A stretch of DNA of 64,000 bases. Origin: Deinococcus aquaticus (GTDB lineage: Bacteria > Deinococcota > Deinococci > Deinococcales > Deinococcaceae). Under the pieces are notes generated by a model that had not been told where the DNA came from, searched no databases, and worked only from the letters and a program-made list of their open reading frames with translations. Location of the stretch: positions 62,001 through 126,000 of the forward strand of contig NZ_CP115166.1 in NCBI RefSeq assembly GCF_028622095.1, read 5' to 3'. Positions 17,088-28,407 of this stretch are shown in pieces. A program made the translations under genes and the position numbers. The first letter of the stretch is position 1. Each line of letters opens with the position of its first letter.

Positions 17088-18065
17088 TCAGGTGGCGTGG
17101 GTGCCCAGCAGGTCGCGGGCCGTGATCTCGTCCACGATCAGGGTGTTCATCAGCTCGCCGGCCAGTGCGGCGCGCAGGGCCTGAACCTTGCCGAGGCCAC
17201 TGACGATGCAGATGGACTGCGTGGCCCGCTGGGTCAGGGTCAGGTCCGGGCCACTGCTGCGGGCGTTCATGGGAATACCGCCGAAGGTGCCGTCGGCGCG
17301 GAAGAACACGGTGGCAATGTCACCGGCGACACCCTGCTCGGTCAGGGCCTGCTGATCGGCCGGGTCGAGGTACCCGGCGACGTACACGTGGCTGGGCAGG
17401 TTCGCGCCGGCCGCGCCGACGGAGTACAGCAGCACGTCTGCGCCTTCTTGCAGGTCCAGGACGTGGCGGACGCTGCGTTCGCGCCACATGGCCTGCCGGG
17501 TGGCGGGATCGTCGAAGAAGGTGGGCACCGGGAACAGGTGGGCGCGCGCGCCGTAGTTGCTGGCAAAGCGGGTGACGGTGTCGGTCACGAAGCCGCTCAT
17601 GAAGTCGCGGGCGTTGGCGCTGCCGTTCAGCTGCACGAACTGCAGGTCGGGAATGTGGCGGGGAGTCAGGCAGCGGGACACGGCGTCCAGGGTGGTGCCC
17701 CAGGCGAGCCCGACGGTCTGACCTGGCCGTAGCGTCTGCCCCAGCAGGGTGGCACTGGCGACCGAGACGCGCTCGAGCCACACGGATTCCGGACTGCCCG
17801 GCGGCACGCTGACCACGTGCGGGGTCAGGAAGGGGTACGCGGCGCGCAGCTGCGCTTCGAGGCTCTGCGGCTGCGCCTGCGGGTCGTGGATGCGGATCTC
17901 GACCAGTCCGGTGCGGCGGGCGTGCGAGAGCAGCCGCGACACCTTGGGGCGGGACAGGCCGAGTTCGCGGGCGATGGCGTCGGTGGTCAGGCCCTGGACG
18001 TAGTACAGGCGGGCGACCCGCGCGGCCTGGGTGTCCGTGATGGCGTCGTTCACGCCCCGCAGCAT
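17088..18065 (-). CDS. SorC-type sugar-binding transcriptional regulator, probable glycerol-regulon regulator
   Basis: This protein of about 325 residues has an N-terminal helix-turn-helix, ARLYYVQGLTTDAIARELG and LSRPKVSRLLSHARRTGLV, followed by a sugar-phosphate-binding domain with PGQTVGLAWGTTLDAVSRCL and LNGSANARDFMSGFVTDTV. This is the SorC/DeoR-like layout, with the usual length of 315-340 residues. The start is set at ATG 18065; a GTG at 18053 is an equally good alternative, and ATGs further upstream (to 18161) would place the operator inside the gene. It is divergent from glpF, and the shared 220-bp region holds two 14-bp operator-like sites that recur before glpD. I infer that it senses glycerol-3-phosphate or a related phosphate and controls glpF, glpK and glpD and its own gene. 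Most bacteria use a GlpR of the DeoR family for this job. Confidence 0.82.
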   Translation of the reverse strand: MLRGVNDAITDTQAARVARLYYVQGLTTDAIARELGLSRPKVSRLLSHARRTGLVEIRIHDPQAQPQSLEAQLRAAYPFLTPHVVSVPPGSPESVWLERVSVASATLLGQTLRPGQTVGLAWGTTLDAVSRCLTPRHIPDLQFVQLNGSANARDFMSGFVTDTVTRFASNYGARAHLFPVPTFFDDPATRQAMWRERSVRHVLDLQEGADVLLYSVGAAGANLPSHVYVAGYLDPADQQALTEQGVAGDIATVFFRADGTFGGIPMNARSSGPDLTLTQRATQSICIVSGLGKVQALRAALAGELMNTLIVDEITARDLLGTHAT

Positions 18066-18125
18066 ACGCGGCAGGTTGATTGAGGGTCGGGTGGGGCAAG
18101 AAGTCTGCCGGGCCCGGAACAGGCT

Positions 18126-18160
18126 TGAACAAACGTTCATAAGATGTTGACAATCGTTCA
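18126..18160. promoter_or_regulatory. Paired operator-like sites upstream of glpF
   Basis: TGAACAAACGTTCA (18126-18139) and TTGACAATCGTTCA (18147-18160) agree at 11 of 14 positions and start exactly 21 bp apart, two helical turns. The second contains TTGACA (18147-18152), a candidate -35, so binding would block transcription toward glpF. The same arrangement occurs before glpD. The likely binder is the SorC-type regulator transcribed divergently from here. Confidence 0.68.
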
Positions 18161-18286
18161 TCCGTCGGGCAACATGACCGCATCAACAATTGATTGCGGT
18201 CACAGTCCGCACACCACAGGCGTCCCATACGGTCTGAACGACCTCAGGGCACCTGTTGACGGCGACTGCCCGTACAGGAGGAAGGC

Positions 18287-19117
18287 ATGGTATTCAAAGC
18301 GTCTCAGGAGTTCATGGCTGAATTACTCGGCACCATGGTCCTCATCCTCTTCGGTTGTGGTGTGGTCGCCATGGTCGTCCTGTTCCAGGCGACCGACCCC
18401 GCGATCCCCGGACAGATCGTCAACGGCGGATACACCAACATCACGCTCGGCTGGGGCTTCGCGGTCCTGATGGGCATCTTCATCTCCGGCACCATCAGCG
18501 GAGCGCACCTGAACCCGGCCGTCACCGTGGCGCTGGCCGTCACCGGCCGCTTCCCGTGGGCCAAGGCGCCCCACTACATCGCCGGGCAGTTCATCGGTGC
18601 GTTCCTAGGCGCCGCCATCGTCTTCGCTGTCTATCACGCCAAGTGGCTGGGATTCGACCCGCAGCTCGACAACACCACCGGCATCTTCAGCACCTTCCCG
18701 GCCGTGCCCGGCTTCTGGCCCGGCTTCATCGATCAGGTGGTCGGCACCGCGCTGCTCATGGCACTGATCCTCGCCATCGGCGACAAACTGAACAACCCGG
18801 CCGGAGCGGCCTGGGGGGGGCTGGCGGTGGCGTTCGTGGTCATGGCGATCGGCATCAGCTTCGGCGGCATGCACGGCTACGCCATTAACCCGGCCCGCGA
18901 CCTGGGCCCGCGCCTGTTCGCCCTGATCGCAGGCTTCCGCAACACCGGATTCGAGAACGGCGTGTGGCTGGTCCCCGTGATCGGGCCGCTCGTCGGAGCG
19001 GTGATCGGAGCCCTGATCTACGACACGTTCATCGGTAAACCCCTGCTGAAAGCGGGTGAGGCCCACCAGGGCCTCCAGGGTGCCGATCCCGCCTACAACG
19101 CCGACACGCGCCGCTGA
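18287..19117 (+). CDS. glpF: Glycerol uptake facilitator (MIP/aquaporin family)
   Basis: This 276-residue integral membrane channel has the two half-helix motifs of the MIP family, SGAHLNPAVTVALAV and GYAINPARDLGPRLF. The Asp right after NPAR is typical of glyceroporins rather than water-only aquaporins. Six membrane helices are visible, and AELLGTMVLILFGCGVVA is the first. It lets glycerol cross the cytoplasmic membrane for phosphorylation by GlpK, encoded 75 bp downstream on the same strand. GGAGG precedes the ATG. The upstream region holds the paired operator. Confidence 0.95.
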   Translation: MVFKASQEFMAELLGTMVLILFGCGVVAMVVLFQATDPAIPGQIVNGGYTNITLGWGFAVLMGIFISGTISGAHLNPAVTVALAVTGRFPWAKAPHYIAGQFIGAFLGAAIVFAVYHAKWLGFDPQLDNTTGIFSTFPAVPGFWPGFIDQVVGTALLMALILAIGDKLNNPAGAAWGGLAVAFVVMAIGISFGGMHGYAINPARDLGPRLFALIAGFRNTGFENGVWLVPVIGPLVGAVIGALIYDTFIGKPLLKAGEAHQGLQGADPAYNADTRR

Positions 19118-19192
19118 ACCCGGGGCCGGCCCCCGCCCGGCCCACAGACCCGCCCCTTTTCAGGCCCCCAGGGAGCCGCACAGGAGTCCATC

Positions 19193-20692
<1,500 letters not shown>

Positions 20693-20712
20693 GCCGGACC
20701 TGACGGAACGGT

Positions 20713-20759
20713 AACGTCTGTCCCGGACCCCTGGCAGCAGGCGGTCCGGGACAGACGTT
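20713..20759 (+). terminator. Hairpin terminator after glpK
   Basis: A perfect 17-bp stem (arms 20713-20729 and 20743-20759; left arm AACGTCTGTCCCGGACC) has a 13-base loop and is followed by only three T residues including the arm end. It begins 21 bp after the glpK stop. The stem strength fits a terminator with a weak U tract, as is common in very GC-rich genomes. Confidence 0.7.
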
Positions 20760-20961
20760 TGCGCTAAGCAGCGTCTCAAGGGGCAGGTCCGGCTCAACCT
20801 GCCTCGCAGGGAGGCCAGCTGTTCAGCCCTCCTCTCGGCAGAGAACCGGGCTGTTCACTCCACGCCCGGAACATGCTTTCCCTCTCCCGGTGTTACCCAG
20901 GTGGCGAGCCTCGTCCCATCCTTCGCCCGAGATCCATACCGGATGGTGTAGTCAACGCTAC

Positions 20962-20996
20962 TGAACAAATGTTCTAGATATGCGAACATACGTTCA
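20962..20996. promoter_or_regulatory. Paired operator-like sites upstream of glpD
   Basis: TGAACAAATGTTCT (20962-20975) and CGAACATACGTTCA (20983-20996) begin 21 bp apart, as do the two sites before glpF. The four sites give the consensus tGAACAaacGTTCa. The region is locally AT-rich and lies about 100 bp before the glpD start, fitting a promoter controlled by the SorC-type regulator. Confidence 0.68.
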
Positions 20997-21091
20997 TATC
21001 AGGAATGACGTGCCCGCTGGAGCGGCCCGTACGTTCCCACCCACGCTGAGCTTCTTCCCGAACCACACGCTCCAGAAAGAAGGTTGAACCC

Positions 21092-22663
21092 ATGACCACC
21101 CAACCCCGCATCACCGACCCCCGCACCGACGCACTGCGCGCCGCTACCACCGATCAGACCTGGGACCTGCTGGTCATCGGGGGCGGCGCGTCCGGCCTGG
21201 GCACCGCCGTCGAGGCGGCCACACGCGGGTACCGTGTGCTGCTGCTCGAATCGCACGATTACGCCAAGGGCACCAGCAGCCGCTCGACCAAACTGGTACA
21301 CGGCGGCGTGCGGTACCTCGCGCAGGGGAACGTGTCCCTGGTGCGCGAGGCGCTGCACGAGCGCGGCCTGCTCAAGCAGAACGCCCCTCACCTCGTGCAT
21401 GACCTGGGCTTCCTGATCGCCGCGTACAAGTGGTGGGCCGCGCCCTTCTACGGCATCGGCCTGAAGATGTACGACCTGCTGGCCGGGAAACTGAACCTGA
21501 AAGCCAGCCGGTACGTGAACAAGGCCCAGGCGCTGGAACGCACGCCCACCCTGAAGAAGCAGGCGCTCAAGGGCGGCATCCTGTACTTCGACGGGCAGTT
21601 CGACGACGCCCGGCTGGCCATCACCCTGCTGCGCACCCTGGAAAACCACGGTGGCGTGGCCCTGAACCACGCGCCGGTCGTGGGCCTGATCAGGGAAGGC
21701 GGGAAGATCACGGGCGCCCGCTTCCGTGACCAGGAAACCGGGCAGGAGCACGCCGTGCACGCCCGCACCGTCGTGAACGCCACGGGCGTGTTCGTGGACG
21801 ACGTGCGCCGCATGGAGAACCCGGCCGTGAAACCCATGCTCTCGCCCAGTCAGGGCGTGCACGTGGTCGTGGACCGCCGCTTCCTGCCGGGCGACAGCGC
21901 CATCATGGTGCCCCGCACCGACGACGGCCGCGTGCTGTTCGCCGTGCCCTGGCACGATCACGTGGTGATCGGCACGACCGACACGCCGCTGCCCGAGGCG
22001 AGCGTGGAGCCCCGCGCGCTGCCCGAGGAAGTTGAGTTCATCCTGAAGACGGCCGCGCAGTACCTGGACCCGGCCCCCACCCGCGCCGACGTGCGCAGCG
22101 TGTACGCCGGCCTGCGCCCCCTGGTGAAGGCGGCCGAGGGCACCGACACCAAGAGCCTGTCGCGTGATCACGTGATCCGCATCAGTGACGGCGGCCTGAT
22201 CACCCTGACCGGCGGCAAGTGGACCACGTACCGCCGCATGGGCGAGGACACCGTGAACCGCGCCGCCGCGCAGGCCGGACTGCCCCAGCGCCTGAGCCTC
22301 ACGGCTGGCCTGAAACTGCATGGGGCCGCCGCGCCCGACACGCATCAGGCAGATCACTGGCAGGTGTACGGCACGGACGCCGCGCACATCCAGGCGCTGC
22401 CCGGCGCGGACACGCCCCTGCACCCGGAGTTGCCCTACACCGAGGCGGAGGTCCGCTGGGCCGCCCGCGCCGAGCAGGCCCGCACCGCCGAGGACGTGCT
22501 GTCGCGCCGCCTGCGCGCCCTGCTGCTGAACGCCCGTGCCAGCATCGAGGCCGCGCCGCGCGTGACAGCCATCCTGGCCGAGGAACTCGGCCGGGACGCC
22601 GCGTGGCAGGACGCGCAGGTTCAGGCGTACAGGGAACTGGCCAGCGGGTACGTGCTGAACTGA
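21092..22663 (+). CDS. glpD: Glycerol-3-phosphate dehydrogenase, FAD-dependent aerobic type
   Basis: This 523-residue flavoprotein has DLLVIGGGASGLGTAVEAA as the FAD-binding Rossmann loop, then YAKGTSSRSTKLVHGGVRYL, the glpD/GPD2 signature, and FAVPWHDHVVIGTTDTPL and LTGGKWTTYRRMGEDTV later in the chain. The C-terminal helical cap domain (after about residue 400) is present. It oxidises glycerol-3-phosphate to dihydroxyacetone phosphate at the membrane and passes electrons to quinone. It has its own operator pair and so forms a second transcription unit of the glycerol regulon. Confidence 0.95.
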   Translation: MTTQPRITDPRTDALRAATTDQTWDLLVIGGGASGLGTAVEAATRGYRVLLLESHDYAKGTSSRSTKLVHGGVRYLAQGNVSLVREALHERGLLKQNAPHLVHDLGFLIAAYKWWAAPFYGIGLKMYDLLAGKLNLKASRYVNKAQALERTPTLKKQALKGGILYFDGQFDDARLAITLLRTLENHGGVALNHAPVVGLIREGGKITGARFRDQETGQEHAVHARTVVNATGVFVDDVRRMENPAVKPMLSPSQGVHVVVDRRFLPGDSAIMVPRTDDGRVLFAVPWHDHVVIGTTDTPLPEASVEPRALPEEVEFILKTAAQYLDPAPTRADVRSVYAGLRPLVKAAEGTDTKSLSRDHVIRISDGGLITLTGGKWTTYRRMGEDTVNRAAAQAGLPQRLSLTAGLKLHGAAAPDTHQADHWQVYGTDAAHIQALPGADTPLHPELPYTEAEVRWAARAEQARTAEDVLSRRLRALLLNARASIEAAPRVTAILAEELGRDAAWQDAQVQAYRELASGYVLN

Positions 22664-22998
22664 CCGGCCCTGCGAGCAACGGCAGGACCGCCCCCTGGCA
22701 GCGACCAGGGTGGAAAGAAAGACAGGAGGGCGGCGGATCAGGCATGGTCCGTCGCCTTCACCGTGCCGGACAGCGGCGTGCCCCGTCACCTGTTGCGGAT
22801 TCCGTCTGTTTCGTTGACGACCCGGCACAGCACCAGGCTGCCCATCTCCAAGGCCGGAATCCACTTCTCTCCTGTTCGCATCCGCCGGGTTTGGACAACA
22901 GTTCAATCCTTCAGGCGGAGCCCATATGACCCCGCACCCAGTAGCGTGCGGCAGGCAGGGCAACATCCTGTCTGCCGCTTGGGTATGCTGCGGTACTC
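22664..22998. other. Gap between glpD and the GGDEF gene
   Basis: No gene is seen. Most of the gap (22794-22926) is copy C of the intergenic repeat. The 70 bp before the next start show no clear promoter or ribosome-binding site. Confidence 0.5.
22794..22926. repeat. Intergenic repeat, copy C
   Basis: The left end has CGGATTCCGTCTGT (22796-22809), identical over 14 bases to copy A (16906-16919). Near the right end TTCAATC and GGCGGAGCCCATAT parallel copy A's TTCAATC and CGGAGTCCGTAT. CGTTGACGACCCGG in the left half resembles the corresponding part of copy B. The interior otherwise differs, so this is a diverged member of the family. Confidence 0.6.
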
Positions 22999-24120
22999 AT
23001 GCTTCCGCAGACGCCGCATCAACCGACCTCCCGCGCGCAGGAACCGCTGCGCCGCCGGGTATACGTGGCCGTGTGTCTGCTGGCCGCGGCGGCGCTGCTG
23101 GTGATCGTCCTGACTGATCTGGGGCGCGGTCAGGTCGAGCCCGGCACGGCGGCCGGACTGGCGCTGTGCCTGGGCGTGGCGGGCCTGCTACAGTTCTCGC
23201 GCCTGCCGTGGCTGCTGGTGGATTACACCGTGCTGCTGGGCGCGTCGGGTATCGTGGTCACGCAACTGCTGCACCTGCTGGGCACCCAGGAACCCATCCC
23301 GCTGCGCACGTACTTTCCCGGCGTGTTCCTGGTGATCGCGGCATTCAGCGTGCTGCCAGTCCGCGCCGCGCTGGCCTACACGGCTGCGCTGCTGGCCATC
23401 TTCGCGGGTCTGTCGGTCGCCACGGGCAGTGACGTGGTCCTGCTGGGCGAGTTGACGCTGGCTTCCCTGCTGATCGCTCACCTGTCGTACTTCGGGCGGC
23501 AGGTCAGCGCCGAACGCGCCCGCTCCGAGGAGCAGTACCGCCTGTCGCGCACCGACGTCCTGACCGGACTGGAGAACCGGCGCGGCATGTACGAACGCAT
23601 TCAGCAGGCGTTCTCACGCAGCCTGAACAGCGAGGGGGCGGAGTTCACGGTCATGCTGGCCGACATCGACTACTTCAAGCGCGTGAACGACACCTTCGGG
23701 CATGACGTGGGCGATCAGGTGCTGCAACGCGTGGCCAGCGTCCTGCAGCGCGAGGTCGGCCATCAGGGCAGCGTGGCCCGCTGGGGCGGTGAGGAATTCC
23801 TGATCCTGCTGGAAACCAGCGACCCACCCGTGGTCCGCGCGGTCGCCGGGCAGGCTTGGCACGCCGTACGCACGGGCGGCGTGCTGGGCCTCCCGGCTGT
23901 CACCACCAGTCTGGGCGTGGCGAGTTCCGGTGAGGTCGTCTCGGTCAGCGACCTGCTACGCATCGCGGACCGCCGCCTGTACCAGGCCAAGGACGCCGGG
24001 CGGGACCGCGTGCAACTCGGCCCGGCCCTGTACGCCCGCGCGCCTTCCGACGCGGCCGGCAAGACCCGGCCAGTCCCCACCGCGCCAGCCAGTACCACGC
24101 CACGCGAACAGAACCTCTGA
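22999..24120 (+). CDS. Membrane-anchored diguanylate cyclase (GGDEF)
   Basis: This 373-residue protein has about six membrane helices in the first 170 residues, then a GGDEF domain starting at YRLSRTDVLTGLENRRGMYE. ADIDYFKRVNDTFGHDVGD carries the metal-binding Asp, and the active loop RWGGEEFLIL is intact. No RxxD inhibitory site precedes GGEEF, so product inhibition through the usual I-site is unlikely. It should make c-di-GMP in response to a membrane-sensed signal. Starts further downstream would cut the first helix. It is convergent with the MATE gene. Confidence 0.88.
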   Translation: MLPQTPHQPTSRAQEPLRRRVYVAVCLLAAAALLVIVLTDLGRGQVEPGTAAGLALCLGVAGLLQFSRLPWLLVDYTVLLGASGIVVTQLLHLLGTQEPIPLRTYFPGVFLVIAAFSVLPVRAALAYTAALLAIFAGLSVATGSDVVLLGELTLASLLIAHLSYFGRQVSAERARSEEQYRLSRTDVLTGLENRRGMYERIQQAFSRSLNSEGAEFTVMLADIDYFKRVNDTFGHDVGDQVLQRVASVLQREVGHQGSVARWGGEEFLILLETSDPPVVRAVAGQAWHAVRTGGVLGLPAVTTSLGVASSGEVVSVSDLLRIADRRLYQAKDAGRDRVQLGPALYARAPSDAAGKTRPVPTAPASTTPREQNL

Positions 24121-24147
24121 TCCGCGTGGCCTGCCGGCCGGCGCCTC

Positions 24148-25539
24148 TCAGCGTGGTGCGCTCAGGGCGTCCAGTGGCGTGCGGGTGTGGTGCAGGAAGC
24201 GGGCCAGGAGCAGCGCGGCGGTACACATCAGTCCCACGCACAGCCCGAACCACAGGCCGCGCGGGCCCAGGCCCAGGCCGAAGGCCAGCAGCACGCCGCT
24301 GCCCAAGCCCACGATCCAGTACGCGCCCAGCGAGATCAGCATGGGCACGCGGGTGTCCTGAAGACCGCGCAGCGAGGCGGCCATGCTGACCTGAAGGCCG
24401 TCGAAGGCCTGGAACAGCGTGGCGATCAGCAGGAACGCGGCGGCCTGCGCGATCAGGCGGGCGTTGGCGGGGTCCTGCACGTTCACGAATACACCGATGA
24501 CTGCACGGGGCGTGAACACATACGAGAGGCTGACGAGCAGCATGATCAGCACGGCGATCCCGCCGCCCAGCAGGCCCACCCGGCGGGCCGCGAGCGGGTT
24601 GCCCGCACCGTGGTGGTGGGCGACGCGGATGCCGGTGGCGGTTGCCAGTCCCAGCGGGACCATGAACACGGCCGTGATGACCTGGAGGGCCACGTTGTGC
24701 GCGGCCAGGGCGTCCGGCCCGAAGCGGGCCATCAGCAGTGAGGTGACGGTGAACAGGCCCCCCTCGGCTCCCAGGGTCAGGCCGATCGGCCAGCCCAGGC
24801 GGGCCAGGACGCGCAGTTCGGCGCGCACCGCGCCCGGCTCGGTGGGTGTGGTGGGCAGGCGGGTGCGGACCACGGCGGCCAGCAGCGCGGCGCTCAGCCA
24901 GTACACCAGCACGCTGGTCAGGGCCGCGCCGGGCAGCCCCAGCGCCGGCAGTGGCCCCCAGCCGAAGGTCAGGGCGGGGCTGAGGACGGCGGCCAGCAGC
25001 GCGCCGCCCAGCGCGATGGCGGTCACAGGGCGCGGCTGCCCGGTGCCTTCCAGCGCGCCCCGCAGGGCGCTGAACGCCAGCGTGGCCGGCATGCCCAGCG
25101 CGTACAGGCGCAGGTACAGGCCAGCGAGGTCGCCGCGCAGCCCCTCGGGGGCGTGGGTCTGGAGCAGGTGCGCGGCCAGGAACGCCAGCGGCAGGAACGC
25201 CGCCGAGAGCAGCGCGGCGAGCAGCAGTCCGGCCCGCGCGGCGCGGGCCACGCCGGCCGGGTCGCCCGCGCCGTGCGCGGCGGCCACGCGGGGCGCGACC
25301 GAGAGCATGATGCCCAGCAGCACGATGAACCCCAGGTAGTACGCGGCGTTTCCGTAGGCGACGGCGGCCAGTTCGGCCGGACCGATGCGGCCGATCACGG
25401 CGGTGCTGATCAGGGACAGGGCGTTCACGCTGAACTGCGAGACGATCACGGGCGCGGCGAGGCGCAGCAGGGTGCCGGTCTCGCTGGGGGGCTGGGCGGG
25501 TGCCGGCGCGGGGGAAGGTGCAGGGGAATCGGTCGGCAT
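24148..25539 (-). CDS. MATE-family efflux transporter
   Basis: This 463-residue protein has twelve hydrophobic segments. LLRLAAPVIVSQFSVNALSL and AVIGRIGPAELAAVAYGNA in the first half match the MATE/DinF family, and the second half repeats the pattern. A Pro/Ala-rich cytoplasmic N-terminus of about 20 residues precedes the first helix. It would export small molecules, typically cationic drugs, with Na+ or H+ antiport. It is divergent from the trans-sulfuration gene, with 133 bp between them. Confidence 0.9.
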   Translation of the reverse strand: MPTDSPAPSPAPAPAQPPSETGTLLRLAAPVIVSQFSVNALSLISTAVIGRIGPAELAAVAYGNAAYYLGFIVLLGIMLSVAPRVAAAHGAGDPAGVARAARAGLLLAALLSAAFLPLAFLAAHLLQTHAPEGLRGDLAGLYLRLYALGMPATLAFSALRGALEGTGQPRPVTAIALGGALLAAVLSPALTFGWGPLPALGLPGAALTSVLVYWLSAALLAAVVRTRLPTTPTEPGAVRAELRVLARLGWPIGLTLGAEGGLFTVTSLLMARFGPDALAAHNVALQVITAVFMVPLGLATATGIRVAHHHGAGNPLAARRVGLLGGGIAVLIMLLVSLSYVFTPRAVIGVFVNVQDPANARLIAQAAAFLLIATLFQAFDGLQVSMAASLRGLQDTRVPMLISLGAYWIVGLGSGVLLAFGLGLGPRGLWFGLCVGLMCTAALLLARFLHHTRTPLDALSAPR

Positions 25540-25637
25540 CCGGCCAGTGTACCGGCGGGTGGGGGGGTGTGCCGGAACCGGCGGCAGGCGGGTGATCCGC
25601 CCTGCTGGACACCACCGACGTTTCCCCCCATACGCAA

Positions 25638-25651
25638 CGAACGTTCGTTAG
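25638..25651. promoter_or_regulatory. TetR-type palindromic operator, resembling the PaaR box
   Basis: CGAACGTTCGTTAG (25638-25651) sits inside the perfect 14-bp palindrome AACGAACGTTCGTT (25636-25649), 22 bp before the trans-sulfuration gene. From memory, Thermus PaaR binds CNAACGNNCGTTNG, which this matches at every fixed position. No TetR gene is in the window. PaaK is encoded nearby, but on the other strand with its own start far from this site. Confidence 0.45.
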
Positions 25652-25672
25652 GGCCATCCGCTACAGTGGGGC

Positions 25673-26902
25673 ATGACCCACAATCCAGACCCGTCCCGCC
25701 CGCGGGGCTTCCGGACCCGCGCCGTTCACGCCGGACATGGCCTCGACCCCGCCACCGGCGCGCACGCCACGCCCATCTACGCCACCAGCACCTTCGGCTA
25801 CGGCAGCGCCGAACGCGGCGCGCGCCTGTTCGCGGGCGAGGAACAGGGGTACTTCTACTCCCGCCTGACCAACCCCACCGTCCGCGCCTTCGAGGAAAAA
25901 GTGGCCAGCCTGGAAGGCCTGCCGGACGCCGTGGCTTTCGCCAGCGGCATGGGCGCCGTGTCTGCCGTGTGCCTGACCCTGCTGAAACCCGGCGACGAGG
26001 TCATCTTCATCGCGCCGCTGTACGGCGGCACCACCGGCTTCCTGACCGAGGTCGCCGCGAAATTCGGCGTGACCGTCCACGAAGCCGCCGACGAGAATGC
26101 CGCCGAAGCCCTGTGCAGCCCCCGCACCCGCCTGATCTGGGTGGAAACCCCCACCAACCCCGCCCTGAACATCGTGGACCTCGCGCGCGTCTCGCGCATG
26201 GCCCGCGCCTGCGGAGCGCTGAGCGTCGCGGACAACACCTTCAGCAGCCCCTCCCTGACCCGCCCGGCCGAGCACGGCGTAAACCTCGTCATGCACAGCG
26301 CCACCAAGTACCTCGGCGGGCACGGCGACGCCATCGGCGGCGTCCTCGCCGGACCCGCCGACCTGCTGGCCGAACTGCGCGGCGTGGGCCTGCGCCACGT
26401 GGGCGCGTCCCTGGGCCCGTTCGAGGCGTACCTGTTCCTGCGAGGCCTGAAGACCCTGCCGCTGCGCATGGACGCCCACTGCGCCGGGGCCGCCGAACTG
26501 GCCGCCGCGCTGGAAGGCCACCCGGCCCTGCACGCCCTGCACTACCCCGGCCTGAGCACCCACCCGGGCCACGAGGTCGCCCGCCGCCAGATGCGCGCCT
26601 TCGGAGGCCTGCTGAGCCTCGACCTGGGCACCCAGGCCGCCGCGTTCGCGTTCCTGAACAGCCTCACGCTGTTCACGCAGGCGGTCAGCCTGGGCGACGT
26701 GGAAAGCCTGTCGTGCCATCCGGGCAGCACCACCCACCACCTGCTGGGCGACGAGGCCCTGCGCCGCCAGGGCGTGACCCCCGGACTGGTCCGCCTGAGC
26801 GTGGGCATCGAAGACCCCGCCGACCTGATCGACGACGTGCTGGGCGCCCTGAACCACGTCGGGACGCCCGCCCGCACAGACCGCGACCTCAGCCGCGCCT
26901 GA
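25673..26902 (+). CDS. Trans-sulfuration-family PLP enzyme (Cys/Met metabolism)
   Basis: This 409-residue enzyme of the Cys/Met-metabolism PLP family has PIYATSTFGYGS at the N-terminus, YSRLTNPTVRAFEEKVASLE, FASGMGAVSA, LYGGT, VETPTNPALNIVD, and HSATKYLGGHGDAIGG containing the Schiff-base Lys. It has the length of cystathionine gamma-synthase, O-acetylhomoserine sulfhydrylase and methionine gamma-lyase. The position of the methionine gamma-lyase Cys (in LYGCT) is Gly here, which argues against a true methionine gamma-lyase. The exact reaction is left open. The palindromic operator just upstream suggests TetR-type control. Confidence 0.88.
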   Translation: MTHNPDPSRPRGFRTRAVHAGHGLDPATGAHATPIYATSTFGYGSAERGARLFAGEEQGYFYSRLTNPTVRAFEEKVASLEGLPDAVAFASGMGAVSAVCLTLLKPGDEVIFIAPLYGGTTGFLTEVAAKFGVTVHEAADENAAEALCSPRTRLIWVETPTNPALNIVDLARVSRMARACGALSVADNTFSSPSLTRPAEHGVNLVMHSATKYLGGHGDAIGGVLAGPADLLAELRGVGLRHVGASLGPFEAYLFLRGLKTLPLRMDAHCAGAAELAAALEGHPALHALHYPGLSTHPGHEVARRQMRAFGGLLSLDLGTQAAAFAFLNSLTLFTQAVSLGDVESLSCHPGSTTHHLLGDEALRRQGVTPGLVRLSVGIEDPADLIDDVLGALNHVGTPARTDRDLSRA

Positions 26903-26919
26903 ACGCGGGGCTGTGCGCG

Positions 26920-28257
<1,338 letters not shown>

Positions 28258-28407
28258 GGGCGTCCTCCAGTCGGGAAGTGGGGCGGTTCAGGGGTGGGAA
28301 ACGCCCGCAGTCTAGCGCCGGGCGCGCGGGAGCGTCCCGGTCATCCGGCAGGTCCTGTCCGTTCGGCAGGCCGTGTTGGTCCGGCAGGCCGTCCTGCTGC
28401 GGGCGGT

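Larger units (their letters stand above)
20693..21091. other. Gap between glpK and glpD
   Basis: The left part holds the hairpin after glpK. The middle (about 20765-20935) shows nothing recognisable. The right part carries the paired operator before glpD (20962-20996) and AGAAAGAAGG-type ribosome-binding sequence just before the glpD ATG. No gene is seen. Confidence 0.6.

Noticed and set aside
20713..20759. Inverted repeat as a regulator operator for glpD
   Set aside because: A 17-bp perfect stem with a 13-base loop just after the glpK stop fits a terminator better, and the real operator pair lies closer to glpD.
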